Source: Bacillus sp. FJAT-42376
Lineage (GTDB): Bacteria; Bacillota; Bacilli; Bacillales; Bacillaceae
Direction: 5' to 3'
Length of the DNA stretch: 64,000 bases
Assembly: GCF_003816055.1 (NCBI RefSeq)
Contig: NZ_CP033906.1
Span: 1,302,001 to 1,366,000 of the forward strand
In this document: positions 28,323 to 36,786 of the stretch, piece after piece
How positions within the stretch are numbered: the stretch's first letter is position 1
Layout: the number at the start of each line of letters is the position of its first letter
Program-made: the position numbers and the translations under genes
Notes under the pieces: generated by a model
The model's database searches: none
What the model saw: the letters and a program-made list of their open reading frames with translations, nothing else
What the model was told of the DNA's origin: nothing

Positions 28323-28388
28323 CCAGACCCCTGTCAATTTGGAACGGATAGGTATCCCGAAATGTCTGCAAAGGGTCTGGAATTTTTT
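28323..28388 (+). terminator. Terminator after the lipoprotein
   Basis: CCAGACCC (28323) pairs with GGGTCTGG (28373-28380), followed by AATTTTTT; the loop is long. Confidence 0.7.
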
Positions 28389-28477
28389 GTTCTTTCTATA
28401 AAAAAGTCAAATTAACCTTTTATGGTATTGTATAAAAAGGAACACCTGGAAAAAAATGAGGATAGGGAGAGGAAGCA

Positions 28478-29011
28478 ATGTTTCCAATACTAGAGACAGA
28501 GAGATTGGTACTAAGAGAAATAGGCATGGATGATGCAGAGGAGATATTCGCTTGTTTTTCAAATGAAGAGGTAACACGGTATTATGGGCAGGATCCTCTC
28601 GAGAATATCGGACAGGCTGAAGGATTCGTCCAGTTCTTTGCCAACAGCTACAGGGAGAAAAGAGGAATCCGGTGGGGCATTGAAGTGAAAGGGACTCAAA
28701 AGATCATCGGGACTATTGGATTTAACGCGTGGTCTCCAAAACATAAGCGGGCTGAGATTGGCTATGAGATCCATCCGGATCAATGGAGAAAAGGTTATAC
28801 ATATGAAGCGGTATCGAAAGTGATTGAATACGGCTTCGGCGAATTTGGTTTAACGAGAATCGGAGCAGTCGTGTTTATGGATAATGATGCATCCAATTAT
28901 TTGCTGAAAAAAGCGGGATTCCAACAGGAAGGTATTTTAAGAGAGTACATGTATCAGAATGGAAAGGCCTATGATACGTATACGTATTCACTGCTTAAAA
29001 AGGATCGATAA
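28478..29011 (+). CDS. GNAT acetyltransferase, RimJ/RimL type
   Basis: 177 aa GNAT protein. The N-terminal ILETERLVLREI is typical of the RimJ/RimL group. The acetyl-CoA block (EIGYEIHPDQWRKGYTYEAV) and NYLLKKAGFQQEGILREYMY are intact. It transfers acetyl to an unknown amine or protein N-terminus. SD is GAGAGGAAG. A near-identical but broken copy lies at 30704-31237. Confidence 0.9.
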   Translation: MFPILETERLVLREIGMDDAEEIFACFSNEEVTRYYGQDPLENIGQAEGFVQFFANSYREKRGIRWGIEVKGTQKIIGTIGFNAWSPKHKRAEIGYEIHPDQWRKGYTYEAVSKVIEYGFGEFGLTRIGAVVFMDNDASNYLLKKAGFQQEGILREYMYQNGKAYDTYTYSLLKKDR

Positions 29012-29022
29012 AGTTTAACCCC

Positions 29023-29052
29023 AGCCATTCTTTGAGAAGAATGGCTGTTTTC
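29023..29052 (+). terminator. Terminator between the acetyltransferase and hxlR
   Basis: AGCCATTCT pairs with AGAATGGCT, then GTTTTC; it can serve both convergent genes. Confidence 0.75.
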
Positions 29053-29060
29053 TTATGCAT

Positions 29061-29372
29061 TTATACGTTCCAATGGTATCCCCAGGTTTCCATGGATTTA
29101 AAGACGGGTCGAAGAGACTGTCCTTTTTCGGTCAGGGAATATTCTACATGCGGTGGAATCTCAGAATACATTTTCCGATGAACAATCTCTTTTTCTTCCA
29201 GCTCTTTTAAACGGATGGATAACGTACGCGGACTGATGCCATCTAACGTTTTTTGAATTTCTCCAAATCTTTTAGGGCCATAAAACAATTCCCTTAAAAT
29301 TATGAAGGTCCATTTACCTCCGATGATTCCCATTGTCCGTTCGATGGGACAGCCTGCACGCTGTTCTTCCAT
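29061..29372 (-). CDS. HxlR-family transcriptional regulator
   Basis: 103 aa winged-helix regulator. The N-terminal Cys in the CPIERTMGIIGGKWTFIILR segment and RFGEIQKTLDGISPRTLSIR define the HxlR family; several members sense electrophiles through that Cys. It is divergent from the SDR gene at 29504, which is the probable target. An inverted repeat lies between them. Confidence 0.9.
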   Translation of the reverse strand: MEEQRAGCPIERTMGIIGGKWTFIILRELFYGPKRFGEIQKTLDGISPRTLSIRLKELEEKEIVHRKMYSEIPPHVEYSLTEKGQSLRPVFKSMETWGYHWNV

Positions 29373-29387
29373 TTGCTCATCTCCCTC

Positions 29388-29404
29388 ATACTATCCAAAA
29401 GTAT
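29388..29404. promoter_or_regulatory. Candidate HxlR operator
   Basis: ATACT-ATCCAAA-AGTAT inverted repeat 15 bp upstream of hxlR, with the spacing seen in other HxlR-type operators. Confidence 0.5.
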
Positions 29405-29503
29405 AGCAACTTCAAAAAATATCACTAATTTATTTTTTATAGTGCTTCATTTATTATAGGGTTGAAAGCAGAATTAGTAAATATTGGGGATGGGTGAAGA
29501 TGG

Positions 29504-30424
29504 ATGAAAGCAGTTGTTTTTGGAAGTACCGGTTTTATCGGAAGCCATGTGGCCGAACAATTGGCTCTCGCTGGTCACACGGTGACAGCGGCCGCAAGGG
29601 AAACGAGCGATATCTCGTTTCTGGAATCGCTGAATGTAAAAGTGGAAAGAATCCGTCATGATGATCCGGATGCCATCCACCGTTTGATGAGCGGAATCGA
29701 TGTGGTATACAACTGCACGGCAGACAGCAGCCTGGGTTTAGAGCGATACAGTGAAGAATTGGTTGAAATCAAACTGACAGAGAGACTGATCACGGCTGCA
29801 GGCCATTGTCATGTTTCCCGTTTCGTTCAGCTAAGCACCGTTGTGATCTATGATTTTAAGAGCAATCAGCCGTTAGATGAGAAGTATATCTCTCAACCCG
29901 AATTTCCGTTTCAGCAACTGGCATTGGAAAGAGAAAAAATAGTCCGGTCATTGGGGAAAAAGCTGGGGATCGAGACCGTCATCCTTCGGCCAGCCAGTGC
30001 CATTGGGACCCGTGATAAGAAATCTTTTTTCTCGAGGCTGTATCTTGCCCACTTGCACAATCAGTTTCCGATGGCCGGTTCAGGTGAAGCCAGGGTCTCA
30101 CTCGTTGACACAAGGGACATTGGCAGAGCAATGGAATGGCTGGGAACGTGTGCCTTGGAAGAATGGGATGATGGGGTATATGTCCTGAAAGGGTACGATA
30201 CAACTTGGTCAGGCCTCAAGGAAGAGATGGATAAGGCGATTGGCACAGAGGCAGGAGTCGAAAATATGCCCATATCTCCATCCATTATGTATAAAAATCT
30301 TTCCACCCATCGAATATGGGATGACCAGAAGATCAAAAAAAGCTTTCATACACTCTATACGCTGCCTGTCTCCATCAAGGCATCCTTAGAGGAATTAATG
30401 GCAGCTTCAGCAAAATCAAAATGA
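29504..30424 (+). CDS. NAD(P)-binding extended SDR / epimerase-like protein
   Basis: 306 aa. The N-terminal Rossmann motif GSTGFIGSH (residues 7-15) and VVYNCTAD, FVQLSTVVIYD and VILRPASAIGTRD blocks match extended SDRs. Where catalytic YxxxK is expected, the segment reads FPFQQLALEREK, so both Tyr and Lys seem replaced. It may act as a binding or regulatory (NmrA-like) protein, or use another mechanism. It is divergent from hxlR. Confidence 0.8.
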   Translation: MKAVVFGSTGFIGSHVAEQLALAGHTVTAAARETSDISFLESLNVKVERIRHDDPDAIHRLMSGIDVVYNCTADSSLGLERYSEELVEIKLTERLITAAGHCHVSRFVQLSTVVIYDFKSNQPLDEKYISQPEFPFQQLALEREKIVRSLGKKLGIETVILRPASAIGTRDKKSFFSRLYLAHLHNQFPMAGSGEARVSLVDTRDIGRAMEWLGTCALEEWDDGVYVLKGYDTTWSGLKEEMDKAIGTEAGVENMPISPSIMYKNLSTHRIWDDQKIKKSFHTLYTLPVSIKASLEELMAASAKSK

Positions 30425-30446
30425 ATGAAAAAGGCGGCTGGTTAAA

Positions 30447-30638
30447 ATGGCATTGGAAATGAGAAAAAATTGTGAACGCTGTGAAGCTTCTATTGAAGAA
30501 AATGAATATGCCTACATATGTGTGCATGAGTGTACATTTTGTGCTCCATGCACGGAAGAGGTGCACCATATTTGCCCGAATTGCGGGGGAGAGCTTGTAA
30601 GAAGGCCGAAGAAACCAGAAAACGCCTGTATGCTATAA
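30447..30638 (+). CDS. DUF1272 zinc-ribbon-like protein
   Basis: 63 aa with four CxxC-type pairs (NCERCEAS, HECTFCAPC, ICPNCGGEL), matching the DUF1272 family of small Cys-rich proteins that probably bind zinc. Function is unknown. It starts 22 nt after the SDR gene and is probably cotranscribed. Confidence 0.85.
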   Translation: MALEMRKNCERCEASIEENEYAYICVHECTFCAPCTEEVHHICPNCGGELVRRPKKPENACML

Positions 30639-30703
30639 TTTTTCGTTTTAGGCATTTACTAAACTTTCGCACGTGAGTTTATCTAACTGAAACTACACCC
30701 GCC

Positions 30704-31237
30704 ATGTTTCCAATACTAGAGACAGATAGACTGATACTATGAGAAATCGGCATGGGTGATGCAGAAGAGATATTTTCTTGTTTTTCAAATGAAGAGGTAA
30801 CACGGTATTATGGCCAGGATCCGCTCGACAATATCGGACAGGCTGAAGGATTCGTCCAGTTCTTTGCCAACAGCTACAGGGAGAAAAGAGGAATCCGGTG
30901 GGGCATTGAAGTGAAAGGGACTCAAAAGATCATCGGGACTATTGGATTTAACGCGTGGTCTCCAAAACATAAGCGGGCTGAGATTGGCTATGAGATCCAT
31001 CCTGATCAATGGAGAAAAGGTTATACATATGAAGCTGTATCGAAAGTGATTGAATACGGCTTCGGCGAATTTGGTTTAACGAGAATCGGAGCCGTCGTGT
31101 TTATGGATAATGATGCATCCAATTATTTGCTGAAAAAGGCGGGATTCCAACAGGAAGGTATTTTAAGAGAGTACATGTATCAGAATGGAAAGGCCTATGA
31201 TACATATGTCTATTCATTGCTGAGAAATAATAGGTAA
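30704..31237 (+). pseudogene. Second acetyltransferase copy with premature stop
   Basis: This ORF has the same 534-nt length as the gene at 28478, with near-identical sequence through the middle. Codon 13 is TGA (30740-30742) where the first copy has AGA. Restart at ATG 30752 would give 161 aa lacking the first beta strand, with no clear SD. It is probably a decaying paralogue. Confidence 0.8.
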
Positions 31238-31244
31238 TGACACG

Positions 31245-31275
31245 GCAGCCGTTTTTTAGGGAACGGCTGCTTTTT
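31245..31275 (+). terminator. Terminator after the acetyltransferase copy
   Basis: GCAGCCGTT pairs with AACGGCTGC, then five T. Confidence 0.8.
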
Positions 31276-31334
31276 AGGCCATGATTTCAATGAATGTTCA
31301 TTTGTCTTCTATCAGTCACTTTATTTTAAAACTA

Positions 31335-31373
31335 AGCTCTGTTTAACTCCGCTGTTGATTTCCGCTCCAATCA
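31335..31373. repeat. Dispersed repeat, copy A
   Basis: Begins AGCTCTGTTTAACT and ends GTTGATTTCCGCTCCAATC. It nearly matches the copy at 43418-43454. Shorter relatives of the GGCTCTGTTAATG type occur at about 25275 and 47575. It may be the terminal sequence of a lost insertion element. Confidence 0.6.
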
Positions 31374-31403
31374 TCCAAAATCAAGATTGTTCAATAAAAC
31401 TGG

Positions 31404-31445
31404 TAAAAAAAAGCTCCTGAATGCTATGAGTGCTCAGGAGCTTTT
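31404..31445 (-). terminator. Terminator of tetR (first)
   Basis: AAGCTCCTGA and TCAGGAGCTT stem with an A-tract on the plus strand, i.e. a T-run on the transcribed minus strand. Confidence 0.85.
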
Positions 31446-31469
31446 CAAGCCTTTTCAGACTGCTCTTTT

Positions 31470-32018
31470 TTATTCCAGATTGCGATCCAAAAGAATGCCT
31501 ACTTGCCTTGCAACAGCTTCAGTCGGTTCATTCAATCCATTGACAATCCACATTTCCACGATTTCAACGATTGCTGCACTAAAAAAGCTAAGAATCAATT
31601 GCTTGCTTAATCCTTTGTTTATCCCTTCTGATACATTTACTTCATCTTCTAATTCTTCCATGACAAATGCTAGGAAATGCTTTCTGAAGGTCGTTGCTCC
31701 TTTACTCGTTAACATGGTAAAAAAGAAAGAATGATTGCGTTCAAAGTATTCAAACCAAATCAAATTACCTTCTGCAAAGTCCAGATCAGCTGCTGCTTTG
31801 CATAGCTTTCTCAGCTCCTCAATATGTTCTTCAATAAGCTTTTCCAGAATATCGAATTTATCCAGATAATGGTCGTAGACCGTTCTTCGCCCAACATTGG
31901 CTCTATCTGAAATGTCCTGAATGGTGAGCTGGTCAAAACTTTTTTCTGACATCAGTTCTATAAATGCGTTTTTTATTGCTTCCTGAGATTTCTGTACTCT
32001 TCTATCAATTCTTGGCAT
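31470..32018 (-). CDS. TetR-family regulator (first of two paralogues)
   Basis: 182 aa. The N-terminal TetR HTH (LTIQDISDRANVGRRTVYDH) is intact and the C-terminal ligand domain is of the TetR_C_8 type. It is divergent from the CMD-SDR-cupin operon and closely resembles the TetR at 34175, which lies on the other side of that operon. It probably represses the operon and itself. Confidence 0.88.
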   Translation of the reverse strand: MPRIDRRVQKSQEAIKNAFIELMSEKSFDQLTIQDISDRANVGRRTVYDHYLDKFDILEKLIEEHIEELRKLCKAAADLDFAEGNLIWFEYFERNHSFFFTMLTSKGATTFRKHFLAFVMEELEDEVNVSEGINKGLSKQLILSFFSAAIVEIVEMWIVNGLNEPTEAVARQVGILLDRNLE

Positions 32019-32143
32019 TCTATTTCATTCCAGCCCTTCCGTTACTTTTCGCACAATTTCACTCTTCCTGAGCAATAATACACAAACTTCAGCTTTTTGA
32101 TCATTGCAGACGGTCTTTGTTCGTTTTATATTATACACAGATG

Positions 32144-32155
32144 TGCGATATCGCA
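32144..32155. promoter_or_regulatory. Candidate TetR operator before the CMD operon
   Basis: TGCGATATCGCA is a perfect 12-bp palindrome about 30 bp before the CMD start, just after a TATTAT/TATACA -10-like region. Confidence 0.5.
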
Positions 32156-32185
32156 TCAATGAGTTAATAAAAAGGAGGGGTGTTT

Positions 32186-32980
32186 ATGATGAACCGGGCT
32201 GAAAAGAGCCGGGAATTGTTCAATCAGCTATTCGGTAAGGAAACATTCGCCGAAAATGAAGCCGATCCTGATTTCTATGAAATAATGAACCGCTTCATAT
32301 ATGGAGATATTTTTCACCATGGCAGCCTCAGTAACGATATTCGGGAGCTGATTACACTGGTGGTTCTGACGGTCAATCATACCGTTCCTCAGCTGAAAGA
32401 ACATGTTTCTGCTGCAATAAAAACCGGGGTTACACCGGCAAAAATAAAAGAGGCGGTCTATCATTGTGCTCCTTATATCGGATTCCCTAAAACGCTGGAT
32501 GCACTGGAAGAAATAAATAAAGCTTTCAAATCGCTGGGGATTGATTTGCCTGTTCAAAGTCAAGTACAAACAGAGGAAACCGATCGCTTCGACAAAGGTC
32601 TTGATGTACAGGTAAAGATTTTTGGTGATGTGATTGCACAAATGCATAAGAGTGCCCCAGCAAATCAAAGGCATATACAAGAGTACCTGTCGGCTTTTTG
32701 TTTCGGTGATTTTTATACGCGAAGCGGCCTTGATTTGAAAACACGCGAGCTGTTAACGCTTTGCATAGTCACCGCACTTGGAGGAGCAGATAGCCAGGTG
32801 AAATCCCATGTGCAGGGAAACATTCATACCGGTAACGATAAAGAAACACTGATTGCTGCCATTACGCATTGTCTGCCGTATATTGGTTTTCCGCGCACAT
32901 TAAATGCATTAGCCTGCTTAAACGAAGTGATACCTGAAAAGCAAAGAAAGGAAGGAAATGACGATGAAAATTCAAGATAA
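32186..32980 (+). CDS. Carboxymuconolactone decarboxylase-family protein (two CMD domains)
   Basis: 264 aa from ATG 32186 (AGGAGGGG SD 7 nt upstream). It contains two CMD/AhpD-like domains, about 25-115 and 150-245. Each has the ELITLVVLTV / ELLTLCIVTALGG helix, a HVSAAIKTGVTPAKIKEAVY / HVQGNIHTGNDKETLIAAI block and YIGFP(K/R)T. Each domain keeps the distal His (HCAPYIGFP, HCLPYIGFP). Probable peroxidase- or decarboxylase-like enzyme of unknown substrate. It overlaps the next gene. Confidence 0.87.
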   Translation: MMNRAEKSRELFNQLFGKETFAENEADPDFYEIMNRFIYGDIFHHGSLSNDIRELITLVVLTVNHTVPQLKEHVSAAIKTGVTPAKIKEAVYHCAPYIGFPKTLDALEEINKAFKSLGIDLPVQSQVQTEETDRFDKGLDVQVKIFGDVIAQMHKSAPANQRHIQEYLSAFCFGDFYTRSGLDLKTRELLTLCIVTALGGADSQVKSHVQGNIHTGNDKETLIAAITHCLPYIGFPRTLNALACLNEVIPEKQRKEGNDDENSR

Positions 32981-33707
32981 AGTGATTGTGATGACAGGAG
33001 CCTCATCCGGAATTGGGGAAGCTGCGGCTAAGGAGCTTGCATCCAAAGGGGCAAAGCTTGTGCTGGCAGCCCGCCGTGAAGAGCGTCTGAAGAAGCTGCA
33101 AGAGGAGATTCAAAATGCCGGAGGACAGGCAATCTATAAAACCACAGACGTTTCTTCCCGCAAACAAATGGAAGAACTGGCTGAATATGCTCTTCAGGCA
33201 TACGGAAGAATCGATGTATTAGTGAATAATGCAGGAATCATGCCCCAGGCGTTTCTTGCTGAAAATAAAGTGGATGAATGGGACCGGATGATTGATATCA
33301 ATATTAAGGGAGTTCTCTATGGGATAGCCGCAATGGTTCCGTCAATGAGGGAGCGGAAAGCAGGGCATGTGATTAATTTATCTTCAGTAGCGGGACACAA
33401 TATTTACCCGGGCGGAACGGTTTACTGCGGCACTAAATTTGCAGTGCGGGCCATTTCAGAGGGACTGCGGCAAGAGGAAGCCATGAATGGAACGAACATC
33501 CGCGTAACGAACATTTCTCCTGGTGCTGTCACAAGCGAACTGTTAGAAACGACGACAGATGAAGCAATGAAAGCAGGGTTAAAAGATTTTTACCAGGTTG
33601 CCATTGAACCTGACAGCATTGCCCGTGCCATTGCATTTGCAATCGAGCAGCCAGCCGATGTAGCGTTAAACGAAATGATTATTCGTCCAACTGTACAGGT
33701 TGGTTAA
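32964..33707 (+). CDS. Short-chain dehydrogenase/reductase
   Basis: 247 aa classical SDR. NAD(P) motif TGASSGIG, NNAG, the catalytic Ser in INLSSVAG and YCGTK (Tyr/Lys) are all present. I chose ATG 32964 (8 nt after AAGGAAGG); ATG 32958 is too close to the SD. The coding sequence overlaps the CMD gene by 17 bp. It resembles the SDR at 44400. Confidence 0.92.
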   Translation: MKIQDKVIVMTGASSGIGEAAAKELASKGAKLVLAARREERLKKLQEEIQNAGGQAIYKTTDVSSRKQMEELAEYALQAYGRIDVLVNNAGIMPQAFLAENKVDEWDRMIDINIKGVLYGIAAMVPSMRERKAGHVINLSSVAGHNIYPGGTVYCGTKFAVRAISEGLRQEEAMNGTNIRVTNISPGAVTSELLETTTDEAMKAGLKDFYQVAIEPDSIARAIAFAIEQPADVALNEMIIRPTVQVG

Positions 33708-33734
33708 AAATAAAAAAAGGACGTGAACCGTAAC

Positions 33735-34130
33735 ATGAAGAATGAACAGCTGAAAAACGGCCCAATTTTCCCGGTGGGACAAAAAGTGGAACCGAACTTT
33801 ACCGGAGATGCCTTTCTGCAAATGATCTTTACCGATCCCGCACCGCTTAATACAGCGATCGGAAATGTCACCTTTGCTCCTGGTACTCGCAATTACTGGC
33901 ATACCCATAAAGAGGGACAAGTCCTTCTGGTAACAGGCGGGGAGGGCTGGTATCAGGAAGAGGGAAAACCAGCTCAATCTCTCAAAACCGGAGACGTGGT
34001 GAATATTCCACCCAATGTGAAGCACTGGCACGGAGCATCAAAAGACAGCTGGTTTGTACACTTGGCTCTTACTCCTGGTGAGACAGAATGGCTCGAACCG
34101 GTCGATGATGAGACGTATAACTTATTATAA
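33735..34130 (+). CDS. Cupin-domain protein (quinone/carbonyl-type)
   Basis: 131 aa single cupin. Metal-binding His/Glu motif in the NYWHTHKEGQVLLVTGGEGW segment and the second motif PPNVKHWHGAS. Such cupins are often paired with CMD proteins and SDRs. An in-frame GTG at 33723 lies 2 nt from AAGG, so the start is uncertain. Last gene of the operon. Confidence 0.88.
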   Translation: MKNEQLKNGPIFPVGQKVEPNFTGDAFLQMIFTDPAPLNTAIGNVTFAPGTRNYWHTHKEGQVLLVTGGEGWYQEEGKPAQSLKTGDVVNIPPNVKHWHGASKDSWFVHLALTPGETEWLEPVDDETYNLL

Positions 34131-34135
34131 AAAAT

Positions 34136-34167
34136 AGCGCATCGAGTCAGTTGATTCGATGCGTTTC
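34136..34167. terminator. Terminator between the cupin gene and second tetR
   Basis: GCGCATCGA pairs with TTCGATGCG; followed by GTTTCC on the plus strand, so it is a weak T-run. Confidence 0.6.
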
Positions 34168-34174
34168 CTGTCTG

Positions 34175-34720
34175 CTAAACAATCCGTTCAATTAATTCCC
34201 CCACTTTTTCTGCCATTACCTGAGGGGGATAGGGCATTTCATTTTTCAGCCACCATTCCACTACTCCTACGTAGGCATTCGCCACAAATTGAGCGACGAT
34301 CTCTTCGTTTTGGCCAAGGTTTTTTCCGCTCGTGAGGTCAACATCTTTCTTAAATTCTGCAATATTAAACTTCAGGAACTGATGGCGGAAGGAAGGAGCG
34401 CCTTCACTAGCGAGCATCGTGGAAAAGAATAGATAGTTGCTTTGAAGGTATTCCATACAATGGACGGTCGATTCGATATAATCCATTTCGCTAGCCGACT
34501 CACAAAAGTCAGTCATGTTGAATATATGCTCTTCCATTACTTTATCCAGAAGATCAAATTTATCCATGTAATGAAGGTACACCGTGCCCCTGTTTACATT
34601 GGCCCTGTCAGCTATATCCTGAATCGTCATGGCATCAAAATTCTTTTCAGACATTAATTCAATGAGCGCTGTTTTTATCGCTTCCTGGCTTTTCATCACT
34701 CTTCGGTCGGCTTTTTGCAT
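34175..34720 (-). CDS. TetR-family regulator (second paralogue)
   Basis: 181 aa, clearly homologous to the TetR at 31470 throughout (shared RRVMKSQEAIK.ALIELMSEK-type N-terminus and MTIQDIADRANVNRGTVYLH HTH). It is convergent with the CMD-SDR-cupin operon and divergent from the lipoprotein/MFS genes. The upstream region contains three linked inverted repeats, its likely operator. Confidence 0.88.
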   Translation of the reverse strand: MQKADRRVMKSQEAIKTALIELMSEKNFDAMTIQDIADRANVNRGTVYLHYMDKFDLLDKVMEEHIFNMTDFCESASEMDYIESTVHCMEYLQSNYLFFSTMLASEGAPSFRHQFLKFNIAEFKKDVDLTSGKNLGQNEEIVAQFVANAYVGVVEWWLKNEMPYPPQVMAEKVGELIERIV

Positions 34721-34750
34721 GCTGTTTTCCCCCTAACTTTTTTATTTCTG

Positions 34751-34794
34751 GTTGATAAATTCAACAAATAGGCAGGATTTGTTGAGTAATCAAC
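34751..34794. promoter_or_regulatory. Composite operator upstream of second tetR
   Basis: GTTGA-N5-TCAAC (34751-34765) and GTTGA-N4-TCAAC (34781-34794) flank CAACAAAT/ATTTGTTG arms (34762-34784). The whole 44 bp is roughly symmetrical. Confidence 0.6.
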
Positions 34795-34932
34795 AATCTG
34801 AAATGAATTATCCATTGTAGCCATTATAAATCCAGATATAATGATAGACAAATGTTCATTATTGAATACATGATGATTTTTAGCTGAAAGAGAGATTGCC
34901 ACAGCCTGAGGAAAACAAGGAGGCGCTGTAAA

Positions 34933-35418
34933 ATAAGAAAGATCATTTTTCTATCCATTTTATCCATCCTGCTGACAGCATGCAGCACGAATTCAGGTGA
35001 TTCCTTTACAGAACATAAAGGGAAAGCGGAAAAGAACAGGGGGGCAGAGAGAATGATGCAGGACACCAGAATTAAATTGGAGTTTAACGGCCACACGGTT
35101 ATTGTGAAGATGTACGATCATCCTACCAGCAGGGATTTTATAGAGCGTCTTCCATTAAGCCTGCCCTTTAAAGATTATGCAAATAACGAGAAAATCAGTG
35201 TGCTGGAGGAGCCCTTAACCGTAAAGGATGCTCCGGCAGGCAGTAAACCGTCCGCAGGGGATTTGGCGTATTTTTCTCCATGGGGCAATCTTGCTCTATT
35301 TTACGGAGATTATGATTTTTCACCTGGATTGATTCTGCTTGGGAAAATGGAAGAGGGCGGAGAACATATTAAAAACATGCAAGATGAAACAATCGTAAGA
35401 CTTGAGAAAATGAATTAA
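34933..35418 (+). CDS. Cyclophilin-like lipoprotein with an ATA at the start position
   Basis: 161 aa if read from ATA 34933, which sits 9 nt after a perfect AAGGAGG. Reading from there gives a complete lipoprotein signal (initiator then RKIIFLSILSILLTAC) and a cyclophilin-like-fold domain (MMQDTRIKLEFNGHTVIVKM, FSPWGNLALFYGDYDFSPGL) of the Cyclophil_like2 type. No NTG lies in frame near the SD; the first ATG is at 35053, after the signal peptide. Either a non-canonical start or a recent ATG-to-ATA lesion. Confidence 0.7.
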   Translation: MRKIIFLSILSILLTACSTNSGDSFTEHKGKAEKNRGAERMMQDTRIKLEFNGHTVIVKMYDHPTSRDFIERLPLSLPFKDYANNEKISVLEEPLTVKDAPAGSKPSAGDLAYFSPWGNLALFYGDYDFSPGLILLGKMEEGGEHIKNMQDETIVRLEKMN

Positions 35419-35443
35419 CCTGCTTTAGATTGGAGTGCTTTTT

Positions 35444-36598
35444 TTGTTTAACCGGAATAAATGGCTTTTATCTATTTTAATGCTCGGAGCCTTTGGGATC
35501 ATCAATACCGAAATGGGCGTAATCGGCCTTTTGCCTTTCGCCGCTGATCATTTTGGAATCAGTGTATCCAAGGCAGGGCTGCTCGTTAGTCTCTTTGCGT
35601 TAACGGTTGCGATATCAGGCCCGGTCATGCCATTGCTGTTTTCTGGAATCAATCGGAAGACGGCTATGCTGGCTGTGCTTAGTATTTTCGTTCTGGCCAA
35701 CACGATTGCCGCCTTTACATCTAACTTTGCTGTGGCTATAGCGGCCCGCATTATCCCGGCCATCTTTCATCCGATTTACTTTTCAGCCGCTTTTACGATT
35801 GCTGCTGATTCAGTAAAAAAGGAAGAATCCCATAAAGCGGTTTCGAAGGTTTTTATCGGGGTATCAGGAGGGATGGTCCTTGGAGTGCCCATCGCAAGCT
35901 TTTTGGCCAGTTCCGCCTCCTACCATATCGCGATGTTGTTTTTCGCTTTGGTCAATGTGATCGTCTTGATTGCGACCTTTGTCTTTTTCCCATCACTGCC
36001 CGTTAAAGAACGGCTGACCTATGGAGAACAGGTTTCTGTTTTGAGAAAACCGATCGTCTGGCTGTCCATCGCCGCTGTCCTATTTTTGAACTCAGCTATA
36101 TTTGGGGTTTATAGTTATTTTGCTGAATACCTTAAAACCGTGACCCATACTCCCGGGAAAATCATCGGCCTCATTTTGGTGCTGTTTGGGGTAGCCAATA
36201 TGATCGGAAATGTTCTGGCAGGCAGGCTGCTCTCGAATGATTCCCGAAAATTGGTCGTGTCGTTTCCGATTGCACTAGGAATGGTATATGCCGGGTTGTT
36301 CTTTTTTGGGCCGTTTCTTATACCGGCCGCTATTGTTACTTTATTCTGGGGAATAATGGCCGGCATAGGTGCTGCCATAAATCAGTACTGGATTACTTCG
36401 GCGGCTCCCGAAGCGCCTGATTTTGCGAATGGTTTATTTTTGTCATCTGTAAATATCGGAACAACGATGGGGACAGCTGCGGGAGGATAGTTTATTAGCG
36501 GACTCGGCACACAGTATGTGGTGTTGACAGGGTTCTTATCATTGGTCCTCTGTCTGGCATTTATATTATGGAGAGTTGCCTCATTAAATAAGAAATAA
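35444..36598 (+). pseudogene. MFS transporter interrupted by a TAG codon
   Basis: Major-facilitator protein of the AraJ/YdhP type (DHA1), starting at TTG 35444 (FNRNKWLLSILMLGAFGIIN). A TAG at 36488-36490 interrupts it after GTTMGTAAGG. Reading through gives FISGLGTQYVVLTGFLSLVL and on to LNKK and a TAA at 36596, completing the last helix. The expected codon is probably Trp or Tyr. The truncated form would lack TM12. Confidence 0.8.
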
Positions 36599-36611
36599 CG
36601 ATTATGAGAAT

Positions 36612-36643
36612 CAAACCTCGATATTGCGAGGCTTGGTTTTTAA
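36612..36643 (+). terminator. Terminator after the MFS gene
   Basis: AACCTCG and CGAGG(C)TT arms followed by GGTTTTT. Confidence 0.7.
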
Positions 36644-36786
36644 TTATATAAGACCTTTGAACTAATTATTTTAATAAAATCAGGTAATAAAGATTAAAAT
36701 TTACAATTTATTCACTCTGTGTTCATATTTAAATGATAAAAAAGTATTATAAATACATTCTAATAGAACACGGAGTGGTGACAGAC

